Shown here piece by piece: positions 10,094 through 18,960 of a stretch of 40,081 nucleotides of DNA. The translations under genes were made by a program, and so were the position numbers. How positions within the stretch are numbered: position 1 is the stretch's first letter; every line of letters starts with the position of its first letter. This DNA is from Planctomycetaceae bacterium (GTDB taxonomy: Bacteria; Planctomycetota; Planctomycetia; Pirellulales; UBA1268). The stretch lies in the NCBI GenBank assembly GCA_018694455.1, contig JABHNP010000200.1:1-40081 (forward strand). The letters are read 5' to 3'. The notes below the pieces were generated by a model. That model made no database searches and had not been told where the DNA came from. It saw only the letters and a program-made list of their open reading frames with translations.

Positions 10094-10480
10094 CTAACCC
10101 TCTTTAGTTGGAAGTGATGGTAGCCAGCGTCGGAGAAGGGCCGGGAAGGATCCGAATAACTCGCCGCGACTGACAGACTCGTCTACACCTGCAGCAACTG
10201 CATCATCGAGCCTTTGCTTATGAACATGTGGCCCAAATGCCACAACCTTCATTAACTTATTTTTCTCAGGTAGACTGTCCAACAGGACGCAGACCTTTGC
10301 CACGAGTACCGCTGGATCATCCCTAAACGCCTGCAAGTCAAGCAAGACAAGATCATAGTGATCGGAGCGGAGTTTGTCGTTCAGGCTGCGAAGTGTCTCA
10401 AGGAGGCAGTCTGCCTCTCTCGCAAGTCCGGCAAGCTTACTTGTTGACATGAGGTCCGGTGAAATCAACAAAATACGCAT
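10094..10480 (-). CDS. Degenerate response-regulator receiver-domain protein
   Basis: A 128-residue CheY-like protein from ATG 10480 (MRILLISPD). An in-frame GTG at 10492 is an alternative, and neither has a strong ribosome-binding site. The fold signature is clear: a beta1 strand ending in PD, then DHYDLVLLDLQ with the candidate phospho-acceptor Asp, KVVAFGPHV at beta4, and a final helix. Two usual features are missing. The acidic pair at the end of beta1 is reduced, and the conserved Lys near the end of beta5 is replaced in VSRGEL. Phosphorylation may therefore be weak or absent. It lies 93 bases downstream of the metalloprotease gene on the same strand and has no output domain. Confidence 0.7.
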   Translation of the reverse strand: MRILLISPDLMSTSKLAGLAREADCLLETLRSLNDKLRSDHYDLVLLDLQAFRDDPAVLVAKVCVLLDSLPEKNKLMKVVAFGPHVHKQRLDDAVAAGVDESVSRGELFGSFPALLRRWLPSLPTKEG

Positions 10481-10573
10481 TTGTGGTGGCACTTATCAGA
10501 CTTACGGCAAGCGGATGCAAAAACACTCCAATTACAATACCCACATGATGGGTCGTTCGTCGAGACAGATTTC

Positions 10574-13381
10574 TTACGGCGCTGATGTCATTATTTCTGC
10601 ACGAAGAATCGCGTCAACTCGCCGAATAACGCTCTCAAGGTGGGCTCGGGTCGCATCGTCAAGAACCAACTTTGAGGATTTTTGTTCACTCTGTTTCAGC
10701 ACTTTTACAACCTGTTTCTGCAAACGCTTGAGCTGATAATTGGCGAGGCTCCGGGCATCCGGAGCCGCAACACTACTACGGCTACTAAAACTAACGCTCG
10801 ATAGCGTTATACGGCTTCCAACACCTAGTGCAAGTTTTCCCAAGGCGCTCAATGTCTCCGCCTGAAGATTACGCCTTAGGCTGGAAATGGCTGGGGCACG
10901 ATCCGAATACTCTCCTGTTTCTAGTTTATACACTTCTGAATAAATCGAATCCGTCAGTGTTCGTAGCAGCTCAGCTGAGGTAAACCGATCGTCCTTGGGA
11001 TCAACCTTCAATCCGTTATCAGCAAGTCTTGTAAGTGTTCGTGTGTCCAACAATTGTTGTAACATTCGCTTTTGCCACATTAGCACCGCTTCGTGAACTG
11101 GATAGTCTGGTCTATCTACGTCAACGGCGCCCCAATGAATCCATCGTGTAGACACCAGTTGATTATAAAACTCTGGTGGAAATTGATAGGATTGATCGCT
11201 AAAAACCTGTTCGGTAAGTAGCGACATCGCCTTTCGCTGTTGCCCAGCATCCACAACTCGAAACGGCGCCCTCGCCTGGGGGTCTTCACGGTGACTGCGT
11301 GAACTATGGAGCCCGCCAATAAGCCGTGAAGCAAAGTAATTGGCTTGGCCATGGGCACTAAGCAGAACACCAAAGGCTTGTCGTACCCGCTCATATCCTG
11401 CATCGTCTGCCGTAAAGCGTTCAATTAATTGTGGGATTAATTCTTGAACAACTTTTGATCGCTGCTGTGCAAATGCAATTGGATCATCCCCTAGATCGTA
11501 CCGATTTGAGAGCGGATCTGGATCGCCTGGCATTGTGTCTTCATCAGTCGCAAAAGCAAGATCCGATTCACCACTGCGAGATGCGATCTTTCGAAGAGCC
11601 GCTTTTTCCGACTCTGGGCTATTTCCACCAACAGGCCGATAGCCATAATCAATCGCCCAAAAATCATACGCGCCGAGTTGACTGGGATAATAAGGGCCCT
11701 GGAATTCGCCCTTTGGCACGATATTTACCGGGACATAATCCATCACACTTGTTGTCGCTGGTCGCCTGTCTCGCGTCTTAGCGGAATTGATCTGTTTGAG
11801 TGATGCAATTGAACTTCCTTTAAAATTGTGACGCAATCCAAGCGTGTGTCCAACTTCGTGCATGGCAACAAGTTTAAGACCCTGCTGAATCAGTTTTTCC
11901 CGTTCTTTTCCTGAAACAACCGGTGACGTGGTGGCTGCGAGTGCTGCCATTCCTAAGGCAGTCTGGAAAGCATGGCCTGAGTAAACGCCACACTGGCCGC
12001 AACCACACGAGGCAACATGACCATGCCCCTTTGTATTCGCTTGCTGATTCACGTGTCCGCCAGTAAGTAGTTCAATATTACCAGGGGTAAATGTTTCGAA
12101 TTCGTTCCGCCAATGCTTTACAAAATCGGCATCAAAAATAATGTCTGCGTCAAGAATTTGACCGGTTCTCGGATTGACACGACTAGGCCCCATAGCAAAC
12201 CCACGACCTGAAGTTATCCAACGGAACGTGTTGAAGTTGATATCCTCCGGATCCCAGTCAGTCTTATCAGGCTGTTGGCGAACCTCTATCGCGGAATCGA
12301 ACCCGGCTTTTCGGTAGGCATCATTCCATGCCGAAATTCCATCTCGAATGGCCTGACGATATTTATATGGAACCGTTCGTTCAATCCAGAAAACAATCGG
12401 CTTTTTAGGCGGAGAAATTTCTGCTTTTGGATCTGCCTTCTCAAGATGCCAACGGTTGATATACCGCACAAAACGTTCTTCACCTGTATGCTCAGAAAAG
12501 TTCTTGAGCGCTGTAACAAAATAGCCCACACGAGCATCGGTAAGCCGCGGCCGGTAATTATTCTGGGGAAGGAGGCTAATTGAATAATGCACAGTGAGGG
12601 TTGCCGCCCGAGAGTCTGGAACTGTTTCAAGAACGCTCTTCCCAGTCGAGGAGTATGTTGCGGCTACCCGCAGCTCTACATTATCTTCGAACCCTTTTGT
12701 ACTTGCCCAGTTAGTTCTATCTTTAGCAAAGGAAAAACCAGATAATTGTTTCGAGATTTTTGGCAGATCAGTAAAAAATATCTTTTCAGGATCGAATAAA
12801 ACGCCACCAGCTGGAGTCTTCGCGAGAATCGGAACACTAAACAAGATACTGTCTGTAAAAGCGTTTGCTACGGCATTGGCTTCTGGACTTCCGCTTTTCG
12901 CAAAGAATCGTACGTTTTTCCGTACCACCTGAAGTTTGTCTGCACGCTTGCGAAAGACCCACACCCAATCATCCCCGTCTCCCCAACTCATTCCACCAAG
13001 TAGAGATCGGTCACCAATGCCCTGTGCGATCGAAATGCTAACGAAAAACTCTTTCTCAAGAAGCCTGTTCGGTACTTCGATATAAAGTTTGTCTTCTTTT
13101 CTATAAAGCGGAAGAAGACCCTCAATTCTTTTTGTATCTTTTATGAGCTTCTCAAATGAACTCTCAGAGGTTGAGGCTGTCGAAGTGGGTGATTTTACAC
13201 TTGATGACTGCTTGGCTACGGAAGCAGGCTCATTCTTTTTGCTATCTTGCACCACAGGATCAGTCTTAATCTCTTCAGCTGTGGCAGTAGTGATGCCTCC
13301 GCAGCACCCCAGAACACACTCAAGGGCAACACACCAGACGATTGAGATACATAAGTTTTTAAGAAAAAAAGTTCGTACCAT
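10574..13381 (-). CDS. Secreted zinc-dependent metalloprotease (DUF5117/DUF4953 type)
   Basis: A 935-residue exported protein. Start ATG 13381 (MVRTFFLKNLCISIVWCVAL) gives a signal peptide with a possible lipobox VLGC26. An upstream in-frame start at 13495 would overlap the neighbouring gene and hide the signal peptide. The zinc site H508-E-V-G-H512-x5-H518, inside HEVGHTLGLRHNFKGS, is the long metzincin-type HExxHxxGxxH motif. Upstream lies a beta-rich N-terminal domain (DUF5117-like), and downstream a long alpha-helical C-terminal region. This arrangement is common in planctomycetes and Bacteroidetes. Its substrate is unknown, presumably periplasmic or extracellular protein. It is in one direction with the pyrophosphatase-like gene upstream (103-base gap) and the receiver gene downstream. 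Confidence 0.88.
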   Translation of the reverse strand: MVRTFFLKNLCISIVWCVALECVLGCCGGITTATAEEIKTDPVVQDSKKNEPASVAKQSSSVKSPTSTASTSESSFEKLIKDTKRIEGLLPLYRKEDKLYIEVPNRLLEKEFFVSISIAQGIGDRSLLGGMSWGDGDDWVWVFRKRADKLQVVRKNVRFFAKSGSPEANAVANAFTDSILFSVPILAKTPAGGVLFDPEKIFFTDLPKISKQLSGFSFAKDRTNWASTKGFEDNVELRVAATYSSTGKSVLETVPDSRAATLTVHYSISLLPQNNYRPRLTDARVGYFVTALKNFSEHTGEERFVRYINRWHLEKADPKAEISPPKKPIVFWIERTVPYKYRQAIRDGISAWNDAYRKAGFDSAIEVRQQPDKTDWDPEDINFNTFRWITSGRGFAMGPSRVNPRTGQILDADIIFDADFVKHWRNEFETFTPGNIELLTGGHVNQQANTKGHGHVASCGCGQCGVYSGHAFQTALGMAALAATTSPVVSGKEREKLIQQGLKLVAMHEVGHTLGLRHNFKGSSIASLKQINSAKTRDRRPATTSVMDYVPVNIVPKGEFQGPYYPSQLGAYDFWAIDYGYRPVGGNSPESEKAALRKIASRSGESDLAFATDEDTMPGDPDPLSNRYDLGDDPIAFAQQRSKVVQELIPQLIERFTADDAGYERVRQAFGVLLSAHGQANYFASRLIGGLHSSRSHREDPQARAPFRVVDAGQQRKAMSLLTEQVFSDQSYQFPPEFYNQLVSTRWIHWGAVDVDRPDYPVHEAVLMWQKRMLQQLLDTRTLTRLADNGLKVDPKDDRFTSAELLRTLTDSIYSEVYKLETGEYSDRAPAISSLRRNLQAETLSALGKLALGVGSRITLSSVSFSSRSSVAAPDARSLANYQLKRLQKQVVKVLKQSEQKSSKLVLDDATRAHLESVIRRVDAILRAEIMTSAP

Positions 13382-13484
13382 AAACAAGTAAAACCTTTCG
13401 GATTTCAAAGCACTGAAACAGTCGCCAGTATTACAGGCTAGCATCGCCCTGCAATTGACACCAATTGTGAACGACGATTCTCGC

Positions 13485-14879
13485 TTAAGTGCCAAACTGT
13501 AGGCGTAAAAACTGTTTTTTAAGGCCTGTTATCATGAATTTATCTGACTCGATAGCTCGTGAGGAACACACAAATACCGGTGAATCAGTTTCTTCGCGGC
13601 CCGCAATTGGCAGTCGACCGTGGCTGCCTTTTACTACAGTCGCGTCAAGCCCAATGACATCCATTAGATATCGAAATCCAAGTTTTTTCTGTACGAGTCT
13701 TTTTGCTATCCGCAGCTTCGGAAAGTGTAAATTTTTATCCAAATATAATTCTACGGGGTCATAGCCAGGCTTTCGGTGGATATCCACTGTGCGGGCGTAA
13801 TCTGGAGCAAGTTTATCATCTAACCAGAAGTAGTAGGTAAACCAGCACTGCTGCTCTGCAATGGCAATTAATTCTCCTGCTCGCTTGTGCTCGACGCCCA
13901 ACGCTTTCTGCTTCTCTCTACTCAGAACACACTCAATCCCAGAGAGTCCCTCAAGCAACGTACGAACAGAATCAACGTCCGCCTGGTCTTTTATGTACAC
14001 ATGTGCCACCTGATGATCTGCAACTGCAAATGCCTTTGACGCGCCGCAATCAAGTGTTTCCCACCCGGTTTGTTCCCGCCGGACCTGGAGGAAACCATGT
14101 TCGCGGAGTAGTCGATTGATGTGAACAGGCTGATTGACAGGAGTTATCGCATACTCCGACACCACGGCTACATCTGTACCCTGTGCTTGCGCGGACCGAA
14201 TCACCTTACCGGCTTCCGCATCGACTGCCGCTATATCTTGTGCTATACGCGGGTCGTTTGGACCATATCGCTGTAGGTTGTAGTCAAGATGTGGCAAATA
14301 CACGAGTGTTAGAGAAGGACGATACGTCTCAAACACATCAACTGATGCATCCGCAATCCAAGTCGAACTTGCTATATCTGCACCCGGACCCCAAAACTTC
14401 ATCAATGGGAACGTGCCTAGCCGGTCCTGAAGACTATCCTTCAGATTCGCTGGCTGACTGTAGGAATCAAATACCTTGCGTCCATCTGCCGGATATGTTG
14501 GTCGTGGTGTCACCGAGAAATCAACGTTTGCATACATGTTATACCACCAAAACATTTTGGCAGTTGTGTACGACGAGTCGACCTTCCTTCCGGCATCATA
14601 AATTCGTTCGCCGTGCACTAGGCTATTGGATTGCCTCCAGAAAAACACTTCGGCGAGGTCCCGGTCATACCAGCCGTTTCCTACGATGCCATGTTCACTC
14701 GGTTGAAGTCCCGTCAGTAGACTTGACTGAACCGAACACGTCACCGCTGGAAACACGGTGTGTAACGGCCTCGAAAAACCGGTTGCCGCCAAAGCTGAAA
14801 TATGTGGGGTATTTTGGCCCAGCATACTGTGAGTCAATCCGACTACATTGATTACAACAAGTGGTTTTGCTTTGCTCAT
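13485..14879 (-). CDS. Alkaline-phosphatase-superfamily protein, nucleotide pyrophosphatase/phosphodiesterase-like
   Basis: A 464-residue protein of the type I phosphodiesterase/nucleotide pyrophosphatase group. Recognisable segments are NVVGLTHSMLG (11-21), VFPAVTCSVQSSLLTGLQP (about 42-60) with the candidate nucleophile T47, HGIVGNGWYDRDLAE, PHLDYNLQRYGPNDPR, SEYAITPVNQPVHINR, DHQVAHVY and RTVDIHRKPGYDP. No signal peptide is seen. The pattern closely resembles the phosphatase-family member I remember from ebo gene clusters. No other ebo gene is in this window, so that symbol is not applied. Two usual metal-ligand positions look altered: N11 where Asp is usual, and SEY where DHG is usual. 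The actual substrate is unknown. Confidence 0.82.
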   Translation of the reverse strand: MSKAKPLVVINVVGLTHSMLGQNTPHISALAATGFSRPLHTVFPAVTCSVQSSLLTGLQPSEHGIVGNGWYDRDLAEVFFWRQSNSLVHGERIYDAGRKVDSSYTTAKMFWWYNMYANVDFSVTPRPTYPADGRKVFDSYSQPANLKDSLQDRLGTFPLMKFWGPGADIASSTWIADASVDVFETYRPSLTLVYLPHLDYNLQRYGPNDPRIAQDIAAVDAEAGKVIRSAQAQGTDVAVVSEYAITPVNQPVHINRLLREHGFLQVRREQTGWETLDCGASKAFAVADHQVAHVYIKDQADVDSVRTLLEGLSGIECVLSREKQKALGVEHKRAGELIAIAEQQCWFTYYFWLDDKLAPDYARTVDIHRKPGYDPVELYLDKNLHFPKLRIAKRLVQKKLGFRYLMDVIGLDATVVKGSHGRLPIAGREETDSPVFVCSSRAIESDKFMITGLKKQFLRLQFGT

Positions 14880-14966
14880 CTCATCTAGAATACCACTACC
14901 TTGTCAAACCAGTACTTCGACTTAAAACTTTGTTGGTTTCGGCCAAGAACATTGGAGTGTCTCTCG

Positions 14967-16088
14967 GTGAACAGACAACCAAATAGCGACCTGGAGACCA
15001 GCCAAAAACGGCAATGTGAGGATTCCAATGATCAACCACGGCGAGTAGTTCATCATTTTTTCAATCCCGATCTCGCAGAAAATTTTGAGATTACGCGTCC
15101 AACTGGAACTGGCGCAAGTGGATCTGCCACATATATTCTTAGCCGGCCCTACACAACAAAGAAACACATTCTTAAAGAACTACCAAGAAATCTTCCTCTC
15201 GAAAAGATTGAGTGGACCCAAATGTTCTCTCATTGGCTTCGCACCTCCGGATATACAGCGACCCCAATTGCAACGCCATGTCGTATAAATGGACGCAGTC
15301 AACAGTGTTTCAATCCCATGATCGCTTCCGATTGTGATGGCTCTTCTTGGCAATGCATTGAGTTTATGGACGGCTGTCCGCGTAAGAGTCCAACCACCCA
15401 AGATGTTCAAGTGGCAATCGAGGCTATAGCCGCATTGCACTGTCGAGCGAAGTCCTTCCCAACACCGAGACCTCGAGAGCTAACCGGCTGGCAACGCCGC
15501 GTTCGCCAGCTTTCTTCTATTTTGTGCTCGCCGAGAATTTTTCCGAATAAGTCAAACTTCTCTACAACATTGAGCGACGAAGTCCGGGAATGGTGCAACC
15601 AATTCTACAGCCTACTCCGGTCACCTGAAGTGGTCCGTGTACTCACGCGAATGACTTCACACACTATGCCCACAATGAAAATGCCTGTTCTTCAGGACTG
15701 CTGGTGGGAGCACATTTTATTTTCAGAAAATGGACAAACTATCACAGGTGTAATTGACTTCGATTCGGCAAACCGCGACGACCCGGCTGTTGATGTGTCG
15801 CGGCTCCTAGGATCTTGGCAGACAGAAAACGCTCTTTTCACGGAAAGGCTTGTCGATCTTTGGCCAGAGGCGTTTGAAGCGTACACACAGACCTACCACT
15901 GCAAGCCTGATTTCTCGACACGCGTGCAGCGTCTTCACGACACGGCTATTATCTGTGGCCTTGACCGTTGGTTCTCTTGGGTTTTGGTTGAAAACCGTCA
16001 ATTTTCAAACATGCACTGGGTCATTGAACGGATACGGAGGCTATTTCTAGCAACTCCGCACGCCCTCAAGCGACTTGGAGCTGACTAA
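14967..16088 (+). CDS. Phosphotransferase-fold protein (aminoglycoside phosphotransferase/choline kinase-like)
   Basis: About 373 residues with a kinase-like small-molecule phosphotransferase fold. The N-terminal lobe has TGTGASGSATYIL and a KKHILKELP strand with a candidate ATP-binding Lys. The catalytic region reads PVLQD244CWWEHILF, followed by TGVID264FD266SANRDDPAVDVSRLLGSW, which supplies the metal-binding Asp. The usual HGDxxxxN Brenner motif is modified: His to Leu, Gly to Gln and Asn to His, with only the catalytic Asp kept. Start GTG 14967 has GGAG at 14954-14957. A TTG at 14901 would leave only 21 bases to the divergent gene's start, too little for two promoters. The substrate cannot be predicted. 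Confidence 0.75.
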   Translation: MNRQPNSDLETSQKRQCEDSNDQPRRVVHHFFNPDLAENFEITRPTGTGASGSATYILSRPYTTKKHILKELPRNLPLEKIEWTQMFSHWLRTSGYTATPIATPCRINGRSQQCFNPMIASDCDGSSWQCIEFMDGCPRKSPTTQDVQVAIEAIAALHCRAKSFPTPRPRELTGWQRRVRQLSSILCSPRIFPNKSNFSTTLSDEVREWCNQFYSLLRSPEVVRVLTRMTSHTMPTMKMPVLQDCWWEHILFSENGQTITGVIDFDSANRDDPAVDVSRLLGSWQTENALFTERLVDLWPEAFEAYTQTYHCKPDFSTRVQRLHDTAIICGLDRWFSWVLVENRQFSNMHWVIERIRRLFLATPHALKRLGAD

Positions 16089-16305
16089 CCCCGACCTAAC
16101 GGACCCTGACGTAACGGAAATTGACTGGATTGATTGGGGGCCGATACACTCGGTATCGAACAAATAGTATTACGAAACTGTAATCAACTGCTCTCTGGAA
16201 TAACTGGACGCTGTTTTTTACAGGTAAAATTTTCCTCAGCGGATCAAACCTGCTCGCCCCAACCCTCACGATCGCTGTCCCCTGCTCCTCTTAGGTAACC
16301 TACCC

Positions 16306-18741
16306 TTGCCAGACAAAAGTTTTCGCTTGTTTTCTTGGTGCACAATTGTCGTTGCATTATTTCTCCTGCACCCGGAAACTGCTCTTCATGCAGCGCCCAC
16401 TGGCCCATCAACAGCTTTATTTTCCGATAAGGATCTGCTGAACTCAGGTGTCTCGGTCATCCAACCGGTAGTCGTCTCTGCCCGCATTGAAGCTCGAGAC
16501 ACATCAAAAATTTTGGTTATTGTTGCAGAACTCGGCCCCGGCTGGCATTTGTATTCACTCCAACAAAAACCGGGTGGTCCTCGACCAACGAAAATTTCCG
16601 TTTCCACAAAATCTGCGTATCTTCCTGAGGCATCTTTTGTTGCGACACCACCGCCTGAAAAAAAGACGATTGATGGTGTACCTGGCTGGGAAGGGTTAAT
16701 TGTTGAAGAACACGCAGGGAAAGTAACTTGGACTGCACCCTTAGAGAAAAATCCACAATCAGAAGAAGATACAGTCGTCGGAAATGTCAGCCTGCAGTTG
16801 TGCAAAGACAATGCTTGTACACCACCGCAGACCATTCCTTTCAGTGCAATACTCACTGGGACACAAGAGGACGTTACGATACCTGCTATTCAGCATCTAC
16901 CAGAACGGGGACATGTTGCAATTGAGGGATCGGTTGGCCCTCCGACTCAATCTGACAATGGGTGTTTAGCGTGGCCCGTTCACATTGAATTACTTCCACA
17001 GGCCGGCTGGCATCTCTACGCTCCGAAGACTGATCCAACGACTGCAATTGGCCAAGGCAAACCATCTATCATTTCATTAGCACCTGGTGGGGCCGTTCGC
17101 GTGTGTGAAATTCTGGCCAATGAGCCACGACTTCTCGATGACCCTGAACTCAAGGCTGCTGGTGCTGTTGAAGGCTCAATACGATTTACACTCCAGGTCG
17201 AAAAACAAGACGCCAGCCTAAGTGATGGTCTCGACCAGCGTCCCCAGCTTGAAGCTATTATCGGCTATCAAACATGCAGTGATGTCACATGCGACCCTCC
17301 CTGGGCGAGCCGCTTGAGCATCACGCTTCCAGAAGGAACTAACGACAGCCCAAAACTCGTCTTCTCAGACAGTCGCTACGGAGAAGCAGCACAGCACCCC
17401 GCGGCCCTCACTTTTCCATCTCAGGAAAAACCTCAACTGTCCCCTGTCGCTCAAACAGCAGAGCCAGTACCTGCCAACTCGCTTTCTCTTCCAGTCGCCC
17501 TACTCGCCGGACTGCTTGGTGGGCTTATCCTCAACCTTATGCCATGTGTACTGCCAGTACTTGGCCTGAAACTAATGTCGTTTGCCCAGCAATCGGGCCG
17601 CGCTCGACAAGAGATTTTTCAACTCAATCTCTGGTACTGCGCAGGACTTTATGCCGTATTTTTCGTTTTAGCAACTGCGAGCGTTGCAGCCAACCTGGGC
17701 CTTGCGGGCAATAATCTTGCATGGGGCGAACAATTCACCTCTTCCGGTTTCAACATCACGATGGCGGCAATCGTCTTTAGCTTTGCTTTATCTTTCCTTG
17801 GGGTGTGGGAATTGCCTATACCTGGTTTCATAGGATCGACTGCAGGCAAAGTTCAGACGCAAGAGGGACCGGCTGGGTCTTTTTTCAAGGGCGTGCTGAG
17901 TACCGTGCTGGCAACCCCATGCAGCGGGCCGTTTCTCGGTCCTGTCTTTGGATTTACACTCACGCAGCCAACCGGCGTCACCTATGCTGTTTTCGCAGCC
18001 ATCGCAACTGGTATGGCACTCCCTTACTTCATTGTCGGCATATTCCCTTCGCTCATCCGGTTTGTCCCGAAGCCAGGACCATGGATGGAAACTCTTAAAG
18101 AAGTTTTGGGATTTGTCATGCTGGGCACTGTCGTCTTCTTGTTTACTTTCCTGGATAGTAATTATTTCGTACCTACATTTGCACTACTTATCAGTATCTG
18201 GATTGGCTGCTGGTGGGTCGGACGGTATCAAAAGACAAAAGGCATGGCTGGATTTATGCAGTGGCTGCAGGCTGCTGCCGTTTCAGTAACACTAGGCACG
18301 CTCGTCTTTTCATATCTCGGACCATCCGATTCGGTCATTGATTGGGAGCCTTTTTCCAAAGAGCGCCTGGCCGAGCTACGCAGTAAGGGGTCCACTGTCA
18401 TGGTTGATTTCTCAGCTGAATGGTGTCTCACCTGTAAATACAATCTGGCTTTTGCAATTGAGACCTCACGAGTCAAAACAGCGATTGAAAAACGCAAGGT
18501 TGTTCCAATGCTGGCCGATTGGACTGATGGATCTCCAGAAATTAAAGCAATGCTCGAAAGCCTCAACAGCAAATCGATACCTGTACTTGCATTTTTTCCA
18601 CCCAACGCAAAAAATGCGAAGGAAAGTCAACCAATTATTCTAAGGGATTTAGTAACTGAGTCTCAGGTCCTCGACGCAATTGAAAAAGTTGAGCTGGTGC
18701 GCCCACCTGTGCCAGATATGCGATCACGTACCGCTGGATAA
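16306..18741 (+). CDS. dsbD: DsbD-type thiol:disulfide interchange protein with duplicated N-terminal domain
   Basis: An 811-residue inner-membrane reductase that carries electrons from cytoplasmic thioredoxin to the periplasm. In order: a signal peptide (1-30); two DsbD-alpha-like domains, each with a WHLY segment and a CxxxxC pair (C166-C171 and C324-C329); a membrane domain with C414 in NLMPCVLP and C539 in TPCSGPFLG; and a C-terminal periplasmic thioredoxin domain with W-C707-L-T-C710. All three redox relay modules are therefore present, and the N-terminal one is doubled. Start TTG 16306 fits the signal peptide, although the Shine-Dalgarno site is weak. Likely partners are periplasmic disulfide isomerases or cytochrome c maturation proteins, none of which is encoded nearby. 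Confidence 0.92.
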   Translation: MPDKSFRLFSWCTIVVALFLLHPETALHAAPTGPSTALFSDKDLLNSGVSVIQPVVVSARIEARDTSKILVIVAELGPGWHLYSLQQKPGGPRPTKISVSTKSAYLPEASFVATPPPEKKTIDGVPGWEGLIVEEHAGKVTWTAPLEKNPQSEEDTVVGNVSLQLCKDNACTPPQTIPFSAILTGTQEDVTIPAIQHLPERGHVAIEGSVGPPTQSDNGCLAWPVHIELLPQAGWHLYAPKTDPTTAIGQGKPSIISLAPGGAVRVCEILANEPRLLDDPELKAAGAVEGSIRFTLQVEKQDASLSDGLDQRPQLEAIIGYQTCSDVTCDPPWASRLSITLPEGTNDSPKLVFSDSRYGEAAQHPAALTFPSQEKPQLSPVAQTAEPVPANSLSLPVALLAGLLGGLILNLMPCVLPVLGLKLMSFAQQSGRARQEIFQLNLWYCAGLYAVFFVLATASVAANLGLAGNNLAWGEQFTSSGFNITMAAIVFSFALSFLGVWELPIPGFIGSTAGKVQTQEGPAGSFFKGVLSTVLATPCSGPFLGPVFGFTLTQPTGVTYAVFAAIATGMALPYFIVGIFPSLIRFVPKPGPWMETLKEVLGFVMLGTVVFLFTFLDSNYFVPTFALLISIWIGCWWVGRYQKTKGMAGFMQWLQAAAVSVTLGTLVFSYLGPSDSVIDWEPFSKERLAELRSKGSTVMVDFSAEWCLTCKYNLAFAIETSRVKTAIEKRKVVPMLADWTDGSPEIKAMLESLNSKSIPVLAFFPPNAKNAKESQPIILRDLVTESQVLDAIEKVELVRPPVPDMRSRTAG

Positions 18742-18960
18742 CACCACGCTACAATTAGCGGATCGATACTTCTTGTCCCGTTGGGCAGAGTTTTGCACGA
18801 CTGGAAGACACCAAAGAAAACGGTTTCATGCAAGCAGACTGCGAATATGCTGGTGCAACGTTGGGAGGCTTATAGTTGGTCGCGTACTTGGATGGTAGGC
18901 TACGAAACTTAATTTTAACGCACCGAAGCGCCTCCCCTTATGTCTCAATTGCCCTAAAGC

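Noticed and set aside
13382..13495. In-frame extension of the zinc metalloprotease upstream of 13381
   Set aside because: It would overlap the stop of the upstream gene and place a signal peptide internally; ATG 13381 starts directly with a signal peptide.
16089..16305. Repeated CTAACGGA/GTAACGGA words before dsbD
   Set aside because: Only two imperfect copies, close together and without symmetry; could be chance.
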